From Corynebacterium sp. 13CS0277 (GTDB lineage Bacteria > Actinomycetota > Actinomycetes > Mycobacteriales > Mycobacteriaceae): 64,000 nt of DNA. Positions 30,251-39,314 of this stretch are shown piece by piece; positions within the stretch are counted from its first letter, which is position 1; every line of letters begins with the position of its first letter. A model generated the notes under the pieces. It made no database searches. It was not told the origin of the DNA and saw only the letters and a list, made by a program, of their open reading frames with translations. The stretch spans positions 62,001 through 126,000 of the forward strand of contig NZ_PPDL01000008.1 of NCBI RefSeq assembly GCF_002994655.1. The letters run 5' to 3'. The position numbers and the translations under genes were made by a program.

Positions 30251-30588
30251 CGTGTGCCCCTTTCGATGGCAGCCTCCAGGATGGCGGCGACGCGCGGCTT
30301 CAGATCCTCGGCTGCGGACTCCAGGTACTTCGCCTGTCCCTCTAGGTGGGTCCAGGTCAGCTCCTCGTGCTGGCGGTTCGCGTACGGCAGGTTGTAGTGA
30401 ATCACGCCGTGGAATACGCCGCCCTCTTCCGTGAGCATGACCTCGGCGGAGTCGCGGAGTGTGCCCTCCCGGTACGGCGTCCTCCCCTTGGCCTCTTTCG
30501 TCACTTCGTCGAGTGCGTCCTGGGTGCCCTTCTGCACGTGAGTGACAAGGTCCGCCTTCGCGGCCTCAAACACTGCCCTGACATCCAT
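30247..30588 (-). CDS. Head-tail joining protein (HK97 gp10-like)
   Basis: 113 aa, coupled by one- and four-nt overlaps to its neighbours. The motif YANRQHEELTWTHLEGQAKY is typical of minor structural proteins of the HK97 gp10 group that act between connector and tail. Charged and helical at both ends. Confidence 0.65.
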   Translation of the reverse strand: MDVRAVFEAAKADLVTHVQKGTQDALDEVTKEAKGRTPYREGTLRDSAEVMLTEEGGVFHGVIHYNLPYANRQHEELTWTHLEGQAKYLESAAEDLKPRVAAILEAAIERGTR

Positions 30589-30935
30589 CAGCGCACCACC
30601 ACCCGCACATGATCCGGTGTCAGCCCATTACCCGACACAGCACGCCCAGCAGACACGACCTCCAGCCGCCGGCCCCGGCCAAACACACCCGGGGCCTCCA
30701 GCACGTCACCCACCTTGGGCAGCGGGCCGTCAGGACGCCAGCAAATCCGCGCAGCGCCGACAACCTCCTCGCCACCCTCCGCACCGGCGACACGCTCCGA
30801 CGTCAGCCGCACACTCGCCTCCACACGCTCCACCCCACCAGGAGTGAAACCCGAGGCGGTACGCACCCCGGGGGCGTGCACCAGCACCTCCTCGGTGAAC
30901 CACCGGCGGTAGAAGTCCTCTAGTACGCGATCCAC
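30588..30935 (-). CDS. Head closure/stopper protein
   Basis: 115 aa, beta-rich, with GPLPKVGDVLEAPGVFGRGR and LEVVSAGRAV, as in small head-tail stopper proteins. Overlaps the adaptor gene by 16 nt. Assigned by position between adaptor and gp10-like gene. Confidence 0.55.
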   Translation of the reverse strand: MDRVLEDFYRRWFTEEVLVHAPGVRTASGFTPGGVERVEASVRLTSERVAGAEGGEEVVGAARICWRPDGPLPKVGDVLEAPGVFGRGRRLEVVSAGRAVSGNGLTPDHVRVVVR

Positions 30936-31360
30936 GGCAGCGCACCCCCCAACAGGCCAGCAGCATCCAGCACGGCCTCCACCTCCACCGGCACCCCACC
31001 CGCCAGCAGCAGCCCCAGGGCCTCCTGCCCGGCGGAAACGTCCACCGTGACGCTCGCCCCATCAATGGACGACTGGGTGACCACAGGGGACGCGCCCGCC
31101 CCACCGTCCGCCAGCCGGTCGACAACACCGGCGCGCACCAGCACCGACACCCACAGGGCGGCCGCGTGGCGGAACACGTCCTCGAAGCCGCCGGCAGGCA
31201 ACCCCTCCGGGGTGGTGGGGTACACCGCAGCGCGAGTAACCACCCGCAGCCTGGCAGACACGAACGCCAAGGCGCGTGCCAGCACCACATCAGTGGGCGG
31301 CGGCTCCACCCCCTCCAGCAGGGGGCGAACATCCTCCACCCCCGCATACACAGTCAGCAT
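30920..31360 (-). CDS. Head-tail adaptor protein
   Basis: 146 aa, mostly helical (DVVLARALAFVSARLRVVTR, then FRHAAALWVSVLVRAGVVD), like the gp15/gp6-type adaptors that sit under the portal. The C-terminal part is Gly/Val-rich. Called from position in the connector cluster. Confidence 0.55.
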   Translation of the reverse strand: MLTVYAGVEDVRPLLEGVEPPPTDVVLARALAFVSARLRVVTRAAVYPTTPEGLPAGGFEDVFRHAAALWVSVLVRAGVVDRLADGGAGASPVVTQSSIDGASVTVDVSAGQEALGLLLAGGVPVEVEAVLDAAGLLGGALPWIAY

Positions 31361-31393
31361 GTTGAAAGCTCCTTCGCTTGTAGTGGTCGGCCG

Positions 31394-33217
31394 CTACACC
31401 TGGCTCGGGTCGTCGAACCACGCCATCGCCAGCTCCTCCACCCGGCTAGCCATCTCCGGCTCACGGGCGAACATGTCCCCCACCAGGTTGAACATCTCGC
31501 CGGTCTCCAGGATGAGGTCCGGGGTATCCACGCCCATCACGCCGAGGAGGCGCTGCGGGGACGGACGCCCAAGGAACGCGGCGAGGTTGTATTCCTCCCG
31601 GCCGAGGTACTGGTAGGCCATGAAGGTGCCGAACTTGGCCAGCTCGGACAGGTCGTCGAACACGCCGGGGTTGTAGACGTAGACGGCTTCCCCGGTGGGG
31701 CAGTCGACGCCCCAGTAGAGGGACTCGTCGAACTGGAAGCCATCGTCGGCGATTTCGGGGATGGTGGGGGCTTCGGTGGCGTCGTCCTCGTTGTCGGCGT
31801 CGGTGTCTTCGCCTGCGGTGTCCTCGGTGCCGCCGGTTGCCTCGGGGGTGGTGTCACCGCCGGCGGGTGCGGGGTCCCCGGGGGTGGTGGTGTCGGGGTC
31901 GCGGGTGTCCTGCTGGGCGGTGTCCTCCGGTGCCTGCTGTTCGTCGTCGGCACCTTCCTCGGCCTCCTCGACGTCGTCGGTATCGGTGTCGGTGTCGCCG
32001 GGGGTGTCCTCGACGTCGCCAGCCTCGTCAACATCACCCGGGGCGTCGTCCTCGGTGTCCTCGGCGTCGTGGTCGTCTCCGGCCTCACCCACAGGGTCCT
32101 CGCCCACGGGGGCCGGATCCTCGACGTCGGTGTCCTCCACGCCCGGGTCCTCGACACCGGCGTCAGCGTCATCGCCCTCGTCGGCGGGGTCCTCCACCGG
32201 CACCGCCGGGTCCTCCTCCCCACCAGGGGCACCATCCTCGCCGCCAGCAGCGCCCACAGCGCCCTCAGAGTCCACCGCCGGGCCTTCCACCCCAACAGAC
32301 TCCTCCGAGCCGTCAGGCGCGCCGACAGCGCCGTCCTCGGCGGCACCAGCGCCCGGGGTGCCGTCCCCGACGGTGTCGGTCTCCTCGGTGGTCTCCTCGA
32401 CAGCCTCCGCACCCTCGGTGCCCTTGGTGTCCTTGGTGTCGTCGGCAGGGGCCTCAGGCTCCACCAACTCCACCAACTGCGGAGCAGGCAACCCCAACGC
32501 CCCCACCAGGCCCGCCAACGCACCCTCCAACACCCGCGCCAGCCCCTCCACACGCGCAGCCTGCACCACCGAGCCGCCATGCACATCCCCCGCATCAAAC
32601 AACGTCGGCACCACCAACGCGCCCACCGGCACACCCGCACCACCAGACAACGCACCATCGCCGCCCAGCCCCTGCGCGCACGCAAACAGCAGGGCATTCG
32701 CCACCCCCGCCGACACGTCAGCGACAGCCCCCTCCACATGCCGCTCCCACACCGGCACACCAGACACCACCGTCTCCGGCGACAACCCCAACAACACCCC
32801 GGCTGTAAACCCGGAGGCACCAGGATGCGACGCCAAGTAATCCGGCCCCACCCGGCCACCCACCCGCACACCAGCAGACAGGTAATTCCACGCCCCCAGC
32901 ACAGGGCGGAAACGATCCTCCACCTCCCCATCCAGGAGGAACAGCACCCCCGCCACACCCTCACCCTCCGGCGGGCGCACAGCACCCTCCACCCCTGCCG
33001 CATACGCGCCGCCCACCACACGCCGCGTAGACGCAGGCGACGCCACCTCCCCCAACAGCGCAGCCCGCACATCCTCCAACGCCTGGGACGGGCGCACCGG
33101 GAACACATCCACCAGCACCTCCCCCACCTGGGTCGGCACGCGACGCGCCACCTCCCACACCGGCCACGGCCGAGCCTCCGCCTCGTCACGGAACGCAAAC
33201 ACAGCAATAGAACGCAT
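31394..33217 (-). CDS. Large head-region protein with long acidic linker, unknown function
   Basis: 607 aa between capsid and connector genes. Residues 1-250 look globular (SIAVFAFRDEAEARPWPVWE onward). Residues about 254-482 are almost only Asp, Glu, Gly, Pro, Thr and Ala, a very acidic disordered segment. The last 120 residues are globular again (ESLYWGVDCPTGEAVYVYNP). No family recognised. The position suggests a capsid-associated, decoration or ejected protein. The acidic segment is encoded by irregular GAC/GAG/ACC/GCC repeats that are prone to expansion. Confidence 0.7.
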   Translation of the reverse strand: MRSIAVFAFRDEAEARPWPVWEVARRVPTQVGEVLVDVFPVRPSQALEDVRAALLGEVASPASTRRVVGGAYAAGVEGAVRPPEGEGVAGVLFLLDGEVEDRFRPVLGAWNYLSAGVRVGGRVGPDYLASHPGASGFTAGVLLGLSPETVVSGVPVWERHVEGAVADVSAGVANALLFACAQGLGGDGALSGGAGVPVGALVVPTLFDAGDVHGGSVVQAARVEGLARVLEGALAGLVGALGLPAPQLVELVEPEAPADDTKDTKGTEGAEAVEETTEETDTVGDGTPGAGAAEDGAVGAPDGSEESVGVEGPAVDSEGAVGAAGGEDGAPGGEEDPAVPVEDPADEGDDADAGVEDPGVEDTDVEDPAPVGEDPVGEAGDDHDAEDTEDDAPGDVDEAGDVEDTPGDTDTDTDDVEEAEEGADDEQQAPEDTAQQDTRDPDTTTPGDPAPAGGDTTPEATGGTEDTAGEDTDADNEDDATEAPTIPEIADDGFQFDESLYWGVDCPTGEAVYVYNPGVFDDLSELAKFGTFMAYQYLGREEYNLAAFLGRPSPQRLLGVMGVDTPDLILETGEMFNLVGDMFAREPEMASRVEELAMAWFDDPSQV

Positions 33218-33311
33218 AACCCCTCCTCAAGGGCAAGTAGTGATACACGAAAGGAGGGGCGCGCCACCAGGCACGCACCCTCCTCCCACGATGGTTATCC
33301 ACCCACCGGCA

Positions 33312-33938
33312 CTAGCCGTGGGTCTTGTTGTACTGGCGGGTGTAGTAATCCACCAGCAAATCCAGGTGACGCCACCCGCCATCGGTCGGGTTGGTGCCCA
33401 CATCCAGGCTCTGCCACTCCGGGGTATCGAAGATGTCCTCCGTATCCCAGTAGCCCAAGTCGCTGAAGCCCACCATGCGGGCCACAGGCCCCTCCGCCAG
33501 GAAGTAGCTCACCGCCTCGTACTGGCTGGGGTACTGGGGTGCCTGCGGGTGCTCGTAAATCGCCTCACCCAACAGGAACGCCATACGGCCCTCGAGGTCG
33601 TGCTGGTAGGACTCGGCCACCGACTGGGCCAGGGTTCCGGCCCCCTGCTTGTCCGCACCCCACCAGCCGTCAGGCCCGTAGGCGGGGTCGTAGTAGTCAT
33701 CACTGAAGAGGATCTCCTCCTCAGTCGGCTCCTTCGCCCCGTCGGGGGTGCCCGCATCCGCGTCACCCTCACCGGCACCACCATCGGCACCGGCCTTACC
33801 GCCACCGTCACCGGCAGGCGGCTCGGCACCCCCACCCTCAGGCGGGGACACCGGGGGCTGACCACCAGCCCCCTGCCCTGCTGCTGCACCAGGCCCAGCG
33901 GCACCACCAGACACCGGCGGCACCCCGGGGGCGCGCAT
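33312..33938 (-). CDS. Unknown protein directly downstream of the capsid gene
   Basis: 208 aa, starting one base after the capsid stop codon ends. Residues 1-70 are Gly/Ala/Pro-rich and disordered; the rest is acidic and aromatic (ILFSDDYYDPAYGPDGWWGA). It shares the disordered-plus-aromatic layout with the next gene and may act with it on the head. Family not recognised. Confidence 0.65.
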   Translation of the reverse strand: MRAPGVPPVSGGAAGPGAAAGQGAGGQPPVSPPEGGGAEPPAGDGGGKAGADGGAGEGDADAGTPDGAKEPTEEEILFSDDYYDPAYGPDGWWGADKQGAGTLAQSVAESYQHDLEGRMAFLLGEAIYEHPQAPQYPSQYEAVSYFLAEGPVARMVGFSDLGYWDTEDIFDTPEWQSLDVGTNPTDGGWRHLDLLVDYYTRQYNKTHG

Positions 33939-34823
33939 CTAAGCAGGCTCGACGATCTCCGCGTCCACCGTCACCAGACCCTCCGGCCGGAACGCCTTCG
34001 CCCCGTACACCATCAGGCCCTTCACAATGTCAGCGAAGCGCTTCTCCTCCCGGGTCGTCTCCACCCGGGTGATCTGGTTGACGAACGTGACCGCCTGCGG
34101 CACACCCGCGATGATGGTCTCCTTCTTGCCGTTGACGGGCACGTTGTTGGAAACCAGGATGTCCATACCCAAGGCGCGGCCAACGATGCCGTTCCGCAGG
34201 CCCTCGGTCGTGCCGGAACCGTCGACGCGGGTGAAACGCGGGTCCATCATCAGCGCCGAGTAGAAGCCGGACCCGACCACACAGAACCGGCCGTCGGTCG
34301 GCACGGACTCCTGGTTGAGCGCCGCCGCCATCTTCACCAGCGTCTTGTAGGCGGACTGCTGGCCTTCGCCGACACGCTGCGGGTCATCGTCGACAACCTT
34401 CACCGCGCCCAGCTTCGTCTTCGCGTCCTTCTTCAGCACGCCCGCCAGGTAGCGGTCCACGCCATCGCGCAGCGCGATGGACGCCTGACGGGTAGCCGGG
34501 TCCTTCAGCGGGCCGGCCGCCTGCAACGCGGACACGTCCTCCACGCGGAACGCGAAGTACTGGCCCTGGTCCACGGTCAGCGTCGCATCGGTGACCGTCA
34601 GGTCCTCGATCTCCAGGTCCGCGTTCGCGTCGTAGGCGCGCACCGTCGGCGCACCAATCTGCCCCACGTGGACGGTGTCACCAACCTGGGCGACCTGCCC
34701 CGAGTAGGTGCTGTTCACGATGGACGCCTGCCCGTACACCAGGGACTTCTCGAAAGGTTCCATCAGGGCCGCAGCCCACACCTCGGGAATGAACGGGGTG
34801 ATACCTGCTGTGGTGATAGCCAT
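33939..34823 (-). CDS. Major capsid protein
   Basis: 294 aa. Begins MAITTAGITPFIPEVWAAAL, the usual start of P22/HK97-fold coat proteins in actinobacterial phages, and contains QYFAFRVEDV and an A-domain segment GRFCVVGSGFYSALMMD. It follows the scaffold gene after nine nt. No N-terminal delta domain is present, in agreement with a separate scaffold. Confidence 0.85.
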   Translation of the reverse strand: MAITTAGITPFIPEVWAAALMEPFEKSLVYGQASIVNSTYSGQVAQVGDTVHVGQIGAPTVRAYDANADLEIEDLTVTDATLTVDQGQYFAFRVEDVSALQAAGPLKDPATRQASIALRDGVDRYLAGVLKKDAKTKLGAVKVVDDDPQRVGEGQQSAYKTLVKMAAALNQESVPTDGRFCVVGSGFYSALMMDPRFTRVDGSGTTEGLRNGIVGRALGMDILVSNNVPVNGKKETIIAGVPQAVTFVNQITRVETTREEKRFADIVKGLMVYGAKAFRPEGLVTVDAEIVEPA

Positions 34824-34832
34824 GTTTGCCTC

Positions 34833-35546
34833 CTAGGCTTCGACGCGGCCCTCCCGGGCCGCCTTGTTGATTTCGTCCCACCGGCCAGCAGCAGCCCACT
34901 CGGCCAACTGCTCCGGCGTCACCACCCCCGGCTTCCTCTCCGGGGACGGCTCGGCCTGCACGCCACTAGTACGGGCTACCACCTGGGTACGTACCTGCGG
35001 GTGCTCAGCCACCACAGACTCCATCACCTCCGCCACCTGGGCGTCGAAGTCATCGGCCTGCGGGTCAAGCGCATCCAGCCGCCCCAGCCCACGCGCCAGC
35101 GGCACGGCAAGGGCAGCATCAGCTCCGGCACGCTGGGCGGCGGCCTGCACCGCCTGCGTCACCGCATAGTCCCGGAGGCGGGCCGTAGCCTCATCACGCT
35201 CACGCTCCAACGCGGCGATCCGCTCCTCCGGGGAAACGTCTTCCCCACTATCACCCCCAGCCAGCCGGGACAGCCCCTCCATGAGGGACTCCAGGCGGGC
35301 CTCCTGCTCCGCGAGCTTCTTCTCCGCGTCGCGCAGCCCAGTGCGATACCGGGCCGACTCGGCGCGGAGCTTCTTCACCTGCTCGTCGCCGGCACTGTCG
35401 TCACCGTGCCCCTCGGGGTGCTCCAAACCAGCCTCGGGGCGTCCCGTGTCGGGTGCGGGCGAGCCGTCTCCCTGCTCGACCGTGCCGTGCCCTTCGCTCG
35501 CGGCGTCCTCCGTCACGGGGGTGGTGTTGTCAGCATCAGCGTCCAC
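34833..35546 (-). CDS. Capsid scaffold protein
   Basis: 237 aa starting at GTG 35546, with AGGGAG eight nt upstream; the longer open frame has no ribosome-binding site. Acidic disordered N-terminus, then a long coiled coil (EKKLAEQEARLESLMEGL and ERIAALERERDEATARLRD), then a basic C-terminus that would bind coat protein. Composition and position just before the capsid gene are typical of scaffolds. Late motif copy 3 lies upstream. Confidence 0.8.
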   Translation of the reverse strand: MDADADNTTPVTEDAASEGHGTVEQGDGSPAPDTGRPEAGLEHPEGHGDDSAGDEQVKKLRAESARYRTGLRDAEKKLAEQEARLESLMEGLSRLAGGDSGEDVSPEERIAALERERDEATARLRDYAVTQAVQAAAQRAGADAALAVPLARGLGRLDALDPQADDFDAQVAEVMESVVAEHPQVRTQVVARTSGVQAEPSPERKPGVVTPEQLAEWAAAGRWDEINKAAREGRVEA

Positions 35547-35728
35547 AGGTGTGCTCCCTTGCAGGTGGGGGTGATAGGTGGGGGGTGTGGCCCCGGCCCC
35601 TTGGTGCGGGGTTGCGGTGGGGTGTGTGATTCCGGGGCAGTGCACGCTGAACCGTTGTCACACCGTTGCCGCCGCCCCGCCGTGTGGAGGGGTGGGGGCC
35701 ACGTGCCGCATGATGCCATGGGTGGGGG

Positions 35729-35738
35729 TGCGGTCAGT
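35729..35738 (-). promoter_or_regulatory. Late motif copy 3 (ACTGACCGCA), upstream of scaffold
   Basis: Lies directly downstream of the terminator that ends the portal-toxin-immunity transcript, 183 nt before the scaffold start. About 35 nt of surrounding sequence is nearly the same as at the modification cassette (copy at 45769-45778). Confidence 0.55.
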
Positions 35739-35770
35739 TGGCGGTGCGTGTGCCGGGGTGTGGGCATGAG

Positions 35771-35799
35771 AAAACCCGCCCCTGGGGGGTGGGGCGGGC
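35771..35799 (-). terminator. Terminator after the putative immunity gene
   Basis: CCCGCCCC (35775-35782) pairs with GGGGCGGG (35791-35798) and on the minus strand is followed by TTTTCTC. It separates the toxin-immunity transcript from scaffold and capsid. Confidence 0.75.
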
Positions 35800-35812
35800 T
35801 ATGGGGTGACGC

Positions 35813-36529
35813 TTAGAGCGGGGTGTAGGTGAAGCTGTCGACCGGGACGATACGTTGCAGGTCTGGGTACAGCTCTGGGTAATTCGGCGGCGGGGTGAGC
35901 CTCCGAGCCCGCATTCCGGCCCACCGGCGCACCGGCCAGTTCGGGTATTCGCGGTCAACCCCGAGGACGTCGAACACATAGAAGCCTTCCCTCGCGAGGT
36001 ACTCAAGGTAAAGCGCCCTCAACTCGGGGGACGCCTCCATGCGCTTCCGCATGGCCTCACGCTCGGCGTCGTAGTCGTCAATCGATGGGCAGGCCCAGGT
36101 TTTCATCATTTCCGGAGTCACGTCACCGATCCACTTGTCGAAGATCCTGTCGCCCTCGTCGATGTAGCCATCAAAAGTAGAGTTCTGTGCCTTCATCATG
36201 CACAGTACCTCCCCGTCTGCCAGGAAGGCGTGTGCTTTCCACAGCTCGGTGGCATCGGCAACCCACGCCTGGTCGACCACCTCGCAGACAGTGTCCTCAC
36301 ACCACTGGGCCAGCCGGTCGTCTGGCCACGGCACCGGCGACTCGCCGGCCGTTGTCAGCGGTGGCAGCGTCTCACCCGTAGGCAGGAACGTACACCACCG
36401 ATCCTCCTCGAAGAAGGCCACGGCAAACACCTCCGGTGGGTAGTTCGGGTCGCGAGGCTCTAGAACCCTCACGACGTACACCCAGGCGGGGCCGTCGACG
36501 TCGAAGAACGAAACAGGGGGGTTAGACAC
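35813..36529 (-). CDS. Putative immunity protein for the MuF-ART toxin
   Basis: 238 aa, acidic, Trp/Tyr-rich (FFDVDGPAWVYVVRVLEPRD; YPNWPVRRWAGMRARR). It overlaps the end of the toxin fusion by eight nt and is closed off by its own terminator. A small acidic gene right behind a toxin C-terminus is the usual place for an immunity gene. No family was recognised, so the role is an inference from position. Confidence 0.5.
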   Translation of the reverse strand: MSNPPVSFFDVDGPAWVYVVRVLEPRDPNYPPEVFAVAFFEEDRWCTFLPTGETLPPLTTAGESPVPWPDDRLAQWCEDTVCEVVDQAWVADATELWKAHAFLADGEVLCMMKAQNSTFDGYIDEGDRIFDKWIGDVTPEMMKTWACPSIDDYDAEREAMRKRMEASPELRALYLEYLAREGFYVFDVLGVDREYPNWPVRRWAGMRARRLTPPPNYPELYPDLQRIVPVDSFTYTPL

Positions 36530-39284
36530 GTTGCTCCTTTACTGTGCAGAACGCAATTATACCTCCCCTATTTTGCTCCACGCGGTTCACCGTGAAGACA
36601 GTTTGCCGGGGCAGCAGGAACTCCCGCTCGCCAGGAACGTCGGTGACTGGTGTGGAGCCGAACTTACCCGCGTCGAGATAAATCCCCTTGGTGCCCGCCG
36701 GCGCCTCGATCACCATCGTGATCTCTTTCGACATGGCCGGGTTTGCGGACACACTGGTGGACATGTACCCGTACTCGATGAAGTCGTGCCCCACGATAGA
36801 CTGCGGGTCCGCCTCGGCGTCGAACACCCTGCCAGGGCTGTCAACGCACGTGGTAGCAAACTGGCCCCCACGGGTTCCGCGCGTCACCGTGACACTCCGG
36901 TCGAGGCGGGGGGACGCCTCGATGGCGCGATCGATGCCCGCCGCCGCTTCGTGGTGGACCGTACCGTGACTCTCGCGCTCGCTACCGTTGATATCCTGGT
37001 AGGCGGGGCCAGTGTAGGTTTTGGTCGCCTTGTACTCCTCGAGCGGCAGGCGCGAAGCCTCCGCCTGGTAACGCGTCGCAAACACCCTCGCGAACTTTTC
37101 ATCACTCCACTGGACCGGTGTCTCATCCAAGGTTCGGCGAAACTCCCCAGTGTCGTCCACCAGGCGGCGCTCGTTCCAGTCCCACGTTTTCCGCCCACGG
37201 GCTGCCAGCTCCGCGCGCGCCTCGGCGACCGCCCCGTCACGTAGGCCAGACCCCGGAGTACCGCCCACACCGTAGAGGTCGTTCTCCATCAACGCGACCT
37301 TGAAGTGCGCGTCGTCAACCGGCATCCGGTGCCGCCTCGCCCAGCCCTCCAAGGCCTCCGAGTGGTCACCGTGGTAGCCAGCGGTGCGGAGCTGCGCGAT
37401 GTACCGCAGCTCATGGTCCGCCGCCTCCGTAGGAGTGAGCACCAGGTGCCCCTGGCCCCACGACGCGTTTTCACCATTGGCACCAAAGGTCGCCATCGGG
37501 GCCTTAGTGAACCGCCCAGGGGTCTTCTCCCCACTAGTGAATTCCCACTCTAGGCGGCCGCTGACCGGGTGACGGATATCGTCAACCGCGATCCTCCCCC
37601 GACCCGCCACGCGGCTGAGCGCCGCGTAGTCGTCGAACGCAAAGTCAGCATCACGCCACGCCAGCGCCTCTCTCATCTCATCCGGATCCCACCTGACTTT
37701 TTTGTGCTTAATGTGTGCCTTATCCGGCAGCTCGGCAAATGCCTTGGCGGCACGTTCGCCGCCTCGCATCAGCACCTGCCCAAACTCTGCCGGGGGCACA
37801 CCCAGCTCGTCGCGCAGGATCGACAACATCTGGGCCTGGGCCTCCGGCACACCCAACTGCCCCAGCAGCACCACCGAGTGGGCGGCCTGATCGTAGGTGG
37901 GAACGTCCAGCTCAAAGAACTCCCGCTCCAGCAGCGCACGAGCCTCAGCCGCATCGCCCATCGCCCCAGCCTTCGCCATACGGGCCGCCAGCTCGTCCCC
38001 GTCGACACCGTAGACGCGCGCGGCAATACCCCGCACGTAGTAGCCCTCCGCGCCGCCCTCCGCCGACACAGACGCCAGCGCACGGGCGGTAGCGTCCGTC
38101 AGCTGCGGCGCACGCCGCTCAGGCCACGGGGCGAGCTGCCCCACGGCAGGCGAAGCGGGCATCGGCGGCATCGCCTTCAACGCCTCCGCCTCGAAGCCCT
38201 TCAACGACTCCCGCACACCAGCACGCCCACGCCACAACCGCTCACGGTCATACCGGCGCACCAGCAGCCCCTCATGGGCCGCCACATGCTCCCGCACACG
38301 CCCCTGCCACTGACGCACCTTCCCACGCGCATACGCCCGCTCACTTGGTGTCGACGCCGCAGCCTCACGCCGCTTCCACCGCCGCACACCCCGCTCCAGG
38401 TACCGCTGCCGCTGCGTCGCCTCATACTCCCCCTCCGGCTGCTCCGCCGGCGGCTCCACCCGCATCCCCGGCACATACGCACTATCCGTATGTCGGCAGT
38501 TCGGGTGGTGGTAGCCGGCCGCCAACGCGTCGTCCCACGTGGCTACCGCCTCCACCTCCACCTGCGCGCCCGTCGCCGGATCCTCCACCACCCTGCGCCC
38601 AGCAGGCCCCGAGACCGCCAGCAGGCGGCCCTGGAACGGCAAACACAGGTCCGAGCACCCCTTGTGCCGGGACACCAACACCAGGCCCACACCGCGCTGC
38701 CGGTAGCCCTCCACGCGCCCAAAGTTCCGGGCACGGTTCATCCCCGTACGCACCGTCATCTCCGCGTACGAGTCGATACCCCACCGCCGGCCCAGCTTGT
38801 CGCGGAACCCATCCACACCCTCATCGGCGAACCGGTCCAGCGCCGCCTGCATCACCTGCACACGAGTCTGCGCCTGCGGCATCGACACCGCCAACGTCGT
38901 CGCCACCACCCTGCGGTACACCCCCTCCACGCTCCGCAGGATCGCCCGATGCTGCTCCGCCACAGCCTCCCGCACCTCCCGCACCGTCTGCACCAGCCCG
39001 GCGTGGGAGAACCCCTGCGGCAGCTGCCCACCACTGGTCTCCCAGAACGCCTCCACGTAGGCCCGCCCCAGCGCCTCCTCCGTCAGCTCCCCGGTACCCT
39101 GCTGCACCTCCCGCAGGATGCCCTCTACGCGCCGCCGCAACGCCGCCACACCCACACCCTGCCGCCCCAGGTACTCGGCAGTACCCGCAGCCTCCCGGCG
39201 CACCGCATCCGCCAGCGCGGCCGTAATCTCCACCGAGGCCGCCGCGTACACCGCACCTAGCAGCTCCGCAAACTCGTAATCCAC
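36522..39284 (-). CDS. MuF minor capsid protein fused to ADP-ribosyltransferase toxin domain
   Basis: About 920 aa. The N-terminal part is a MuF head-morphogenesis domain (about 150-280: WGIDSYAEMTVRTGMNRARN, HKGCSDLCLPFQGR). A middle region of roughly 450 residues follows. The C-terminus (about 795-920) is an arginine-type ADP-ribosyltransferase with the R-S-E signature: R802 in VTRGTR, S842-T843-S844 in YMSTS, and E886/E888 in GEREFLLPR. MuF proteins are packaged at the portal and can be ejected with DNA, so the toxin may act on host proteins or competing cells. Start GTG 39284 has AGGAAGG nine nt upstream; TTG 39293 is the alternative. The toxin part is less GC-rich than the MuF part. Confidence 0.82.
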   Translation of the reverse strand: MDYEFAELLGAVYAAASVEITAALADAVRREAAGTAEYLGRQGVGVAALRRRVEGILREVQQGTGELTEEALGRAYVEAFWETSGGQLPQGFSHAGLVQTVREVREAVAEQHRAILRSVEGVYRRVVATTLAVSMPQAQTRVQVMQAALDRFADEGVDGFRDKLGRRWGIDSYAEMTVRTGMNRARNFGRVEGYRQRGVGLVLVSRHKGCSDLCLPFQGRLLAVSGPAGRRVVEDPATGAQVEVEAVATWDDALAAGYHHPNCRHTDSAYVPGMRVEPPAEQPEGEYEATQRQRYLERGVRRWKRREAAASTPSERAYARGKVRQWQGRVREHVAAHEGLLVRRYDRERLWRGRAGVRESLKGFEAEALKAMPPMPASPAVGQLAPWPERRAPQLTDATARALASVSAEGGAEGYYVRGIAARVYGVDGDELAARMAKAGAMGDAAEARALLEREFFELDVPTYDQAAHSVVLLGQLGVPEAQAQMLSILRDELGVPPAEFGQVLMRGGERAAKAFAELPDKAHIKHKKVRWDPDEMREALAWRDADFAFDDYAALSRVAGRGRIAVDDIRHPVSGRLEWEFTSGEKTPGRFTKAPMATFGANGENASWGQGHLVLTPTEAADHELRYIAQLRTAGYHGDHSEALEGWARRHRMPVDDAHFKVALMENDLYGVGGTPGSGLRDGAVAEARAELAARGRKTWDWNERRLVDDTGEFRRTLDETPVQWSDEKFARVFATRYQAEASRLPLEEYKATKTYTGPAYQDINGSERESHGTVHHEAAAGIDRAIEASPRLDRSVTVTRGTRGGQFATTCVDSPGRVFDAEADPQSIVGHDFIEYGYMSTSVSANPAMSKEITMVIEAPAGTKGIYLDAGKFGSTPVTDVPGEREFLLPRQTVFTVNRVEQNRGGIIAFCTVKEQRV

Positions 39285-39314
39285 CCCGGCCAACCTTCCT
39301 CTACCCTGCTCGTC

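Noticed and set aside
31166..35816. Long plus-strand frames (766 and 858 aa) opposite the head genes
   Set aside because: Composition is Arg/His/Pro or Ser/Val low complexity, no start context, and the opposite strand holds clear head genes with coupled starts.
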